Below are positions 30,830-32,239 of a stretch of 32,239 nucleotides of DNA, piece by piece. Below the pieces are notes generated by a model. It did not search any database. It worked only from the letters and a program-made list of their open reading frames with translations, and was not told the origin of the DNA. The stretch is from Thermoplasmata archaeon (GTDB lineage: Archaea > Thermoplasmatota > Thermoplasmata > Lutacidiplasmatales > UBA184), in NCBI GenBank assembly GCA_022750335.1, contig JAKIVX010000003.1, positions 82,840-115,078 on the forward strand, written 5' to 3'. The translations under genes and the position numbers were made by a program. The number at the start of each line of letters is the position of its first letter. The first letter of the stretch is position 1.

Positions 30830-31603
30830 CTACCCCCCGATGGCGGGCAGGGTCCACGGCCCGAGGAGCCGACGCGACAGATCGGTCGTCGCCCGGACGA
30901 GCAAGGGCTCGAGGTTGACCGTGTCGGCCCGGTTGTAGCGCACCAGCTTCTCCAGCGACGCTCGGCTTCCGCGGCGGTACTCCTGCCAGAGCCGAACCGC
31001 GTCGAGCCCGTGGATCCCCTCCACGCCCGTCCGGTCTCCGACGCCCAGTCGCTCCTCGATCCGCTTGAGACCACCGGCGATGCCGAGCCGGTAGAACACG
31101 AAGCGGAGGTCGATGTGCACGGGTGGCGCGACCATGGAAGGAAGGCACGCCTCCAGGAACGGTACGTCGAAGCGTCGGCCGTTGAAGGTCACGAGTATCG
31201 GGAACCGACGCAGGTAGGCGGGAAGCTCCTCCAAGTCCTCACCCGCGATGAACGAGCGGGTCGAGCCTCCGCCATGGACCGTGACCACGGTGACGATCCC
31301 GGCGTACGGCGAGAGGCCGGTCGTCTCGATGTCGAGGAAGGCGGTCCGCGCCGCAAAATGCGGGTAGAGCCTCCAATGCTCGGAGTCGGGGAGACGACGG
31401 CCGAACCAGGCGGGGTCGCCCTCGACCAGCGCCCGCTCACTCGCGGCCAGTTCGCGCGCCACATGCTCGCGGGAGACGGTCCGCACCCGGCCGGACGGCA
31501 GCTGCTCGGCGAGCTCCTTCCAATCCCGGATACCCTCCTGCCAGAGGGCGGCCTCGGTCGCCGGGCCAATCCCGGGCAGGTGGAGAAACGTGGCGCGGAT
31601 CAT
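30830..31603 (-). CDS. RNase H-fold DEDD exonuclease (YprB/DnaQ-like)
   Basis: A 257-residue protein. Residues 6-29 look like a helix-hairpin-helix-type segment (LHLPGIGPATEAALWQEGI), often used for nucleic-acid binding. The exonuclease core follows: FLDIETTGLSP (D91, E93), LVTFNGRRFDVPFLE (D146) and YNRADTVNL (D227), consistent with a DEDD 3'-5' exonuclease of the YprB_2 type. Metal-binding residues appear intact. ATG 31603 lies about 27 nt from a TATA box, a leaderless start. Confidence 0.88.
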   Translation of the reverse strand: MIRATFLHLPGIGPATEAALWQEGIRDWKELAEQLPSGRVRTVSREHVARELAASERALVEGDPAWFGRRLPDSEHWRLYPHFAARTAFLDIETTGLSPYAGIVTVVTVHGGGSTRSFIAGEDLEELPAYLRRFPILVTFNGRRFDVPFLEACLPSMVAPPVHIDLRFVFYRLGIAGGLKRIEERLGVGDRTGVEGIHGLDAVRLWQEYRRGSRASLEKLVRYNRADTVNLEPLLVRATTDLSRRLLGPWTLPAIGG

Positions 31604-31625
31604 CCGGCCGCCGAGCGGCCCGGAT

Positions 31626-31633
31626 GCTTAAAC
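31626..31633 (-). promoter_or_regulatory. TATA box of the exonuclease-glycosyltransferase unit
   Basis: GTTTAAGC on the minus strand is centred 26-27 nt before ATG 31603, predicting transcription start at the start codon. Confidence 0.65.
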
Positions 31634-31650
31634 ATCACGCGCGCGACCGG

Positions 31651-32031
31651 TCACGGTCGCGGGTCGGCTCCGTCGACCGCGAGGGGACCGAGCGGTGCGA
31701 TGAGCTGCTTCACCGCGGCCCAGAACTCCGCCACCTGTTCGCGAGAGAGGCGGCGGTCGTAGATCGGCTCCCGGCACTCGGCCTCGAGGATATCGGGGTC
31801 GTCCGCGTCCCATACCAATCGGACGACCCAGCTGCCCCGCTCCTCCTCGTAGGCGAAGACCCGCTTGCGCGGGTCGGTCGTGACGGGGTTGGGGACCAGG
31901 ATGTCGAGGGGAGGGATGGGGGGCGGGGGTAGACCCGGCATGAGCATGATCACCGGCGGCGGAATCGGAAGCTTCAGCCGGATCCAGGCGACCACCGGCC
32001 AGTGGGAGCGGGGGGCACCGAGGCTGGGCAC
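31651..32031 (-). CDS. Small hypothetical protein with proline-rich N-terminus
   Basis: A 126-residue frame from GTG 32031, which lies about 24 nt from a TATA-like box, a leaderless start. Residues about 20-50 are dominated by Pro, Ile and Leu (LPIPPPVIMLMPGLPPPPIP). Residues about 55-118 look like a compact globular domain (RVFAYEEERGSWVVRLVWD, LSREQVAEFWAAVKQLI). No known family is recognised. It ends 47 nt before the exonuclease start. The remaining 208 nt to the window end hold no supportable gene. Confidence 0.6.
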   Translation of the reverse strand: MPSLGAPRSHWPVVAWIRLKLPIPPPVIMLMPGLPPPPIPPLDILVPNPVTTDPRKRVFAYEEERGSWVVRLVWDADDPDILEAECREPIYDRRLSREQVAEFWAAVKQLIAPLGPLAVDGADPRP

Positions 32032-32050
32032 GAACGTTCCGAGCCGGACG

Positions 32051-32058
32051 ATGTATTG
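32051..32058 (-). promoter_or_regulatory. TATA-like box of the proline-rich hypothetical gene
   Basis: CAATACAT on the minus strand is centred about 24 nt upstream of GTG 32031. Confidence 0.5.
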
Positions 32059-32239
32059 ACGACAGCGGCCGGCGGCCCGGGCGTCGAGACTCCCGTCCCG
32101 GCGTTCTTCGGTCTGATGAATACCCTACGTTGGGCGGCGGGGATCACGGAACCGCGACCTCGGTCGTGGCCCTCGCCCCACCTCTCAACTTCACACGCGT
32201 TCTGTTTAACTGCCAAACGCCGCTAGCTTACGTAGCTGC

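Noticed and set aside
1-32239. CRISPR array, insertion sequence or prophage
   Set aside because: No regularly spaced direct repeats, transposase, integrase or phage structural genes were seen.

Overview
The window is a dense, GC-rich piece of an archaeal chromosome. The archaeal core genes are unambiguous: the small (DP1) subunit of DNA polymerase D, archaeal DnaG with a TOPRIM domain, a LonB-related AAA+ ATPase and an XPD/Rad3-type iron-sulfur helicase. Many genes are preceded by an AT-rich TATA-like box about 25-30 nt upstream of the start codon, so many transcripts look leaderless or nearly so. PolD points to a euryarchaeal-type lineage. High GC with a bacterial-flavoured metabolic complement suggests an uncultured Thermoplasmatota-like archaeon, but that placement is inference. 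No CRISPR array, insertion sequence, integrase or rRNA was seen.

Layout. 1-2666 (minus): end of a membrane-protein gene, then hddA-gmhA-CBS/ParB, joined by 4-nt start/stop overlaps; this is a sugar-7-phosphate (heptose) module with an unusual regulator or kinase candidate. 2700-6155 (minus): XPD-like helicase with no canonical start codon, a FixX-type ferredoxin and malate dehydrogenase. 6271-8886 (plus): two small coiled-coil proteins, panE and pgk. 8786-10779 (minus): cutA and the PolD small subunit. 10997-13351 (plus): a compact arsenic operon, arsR-arsM-arsC-aquaporin, with every junction a 4-nt overlap and a TATA box set for a leaderless arsR. 13382-17626: an unrecognised protein divergent from dnaG; a 336-nt intergenic region with a strong candidate structured RNA; dnaG; a LonB-like ATPase without a protease domain; tRNA-Val(GAC).

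17797-23056: a membrane-anchored PKD-domain protein, a luciferase-like flavin monooxygenase, and surface-glycan genes (multi-span membrane protein resembling GT-C enzymes, dolichyl-phosphate-type GT2, GDP-6-deoxymannose reductase-like SDR). 23123-28713 (minus): VOC protein, DsbA-like protein lacking its nucleophilic cysteine, MFS transporter, and a three-gene proton-translocating transhydrogenase (alpha1, alpha2, beta). 28851-32031: an orphan beta-class DNA methyltransferase, a glycosyltransferase, a DEDD exonuclease and a proline-rich hypothetical protein.

The points most worth following up are the structured RNA before dnaG, the heptose-kinase/isomerase/CBS-ParB unit, the arsenic operon that pairs methylation with an aquaporin and has no visible arsenite pump, and the protease-less LonB relative carrying a zinc ribbon.
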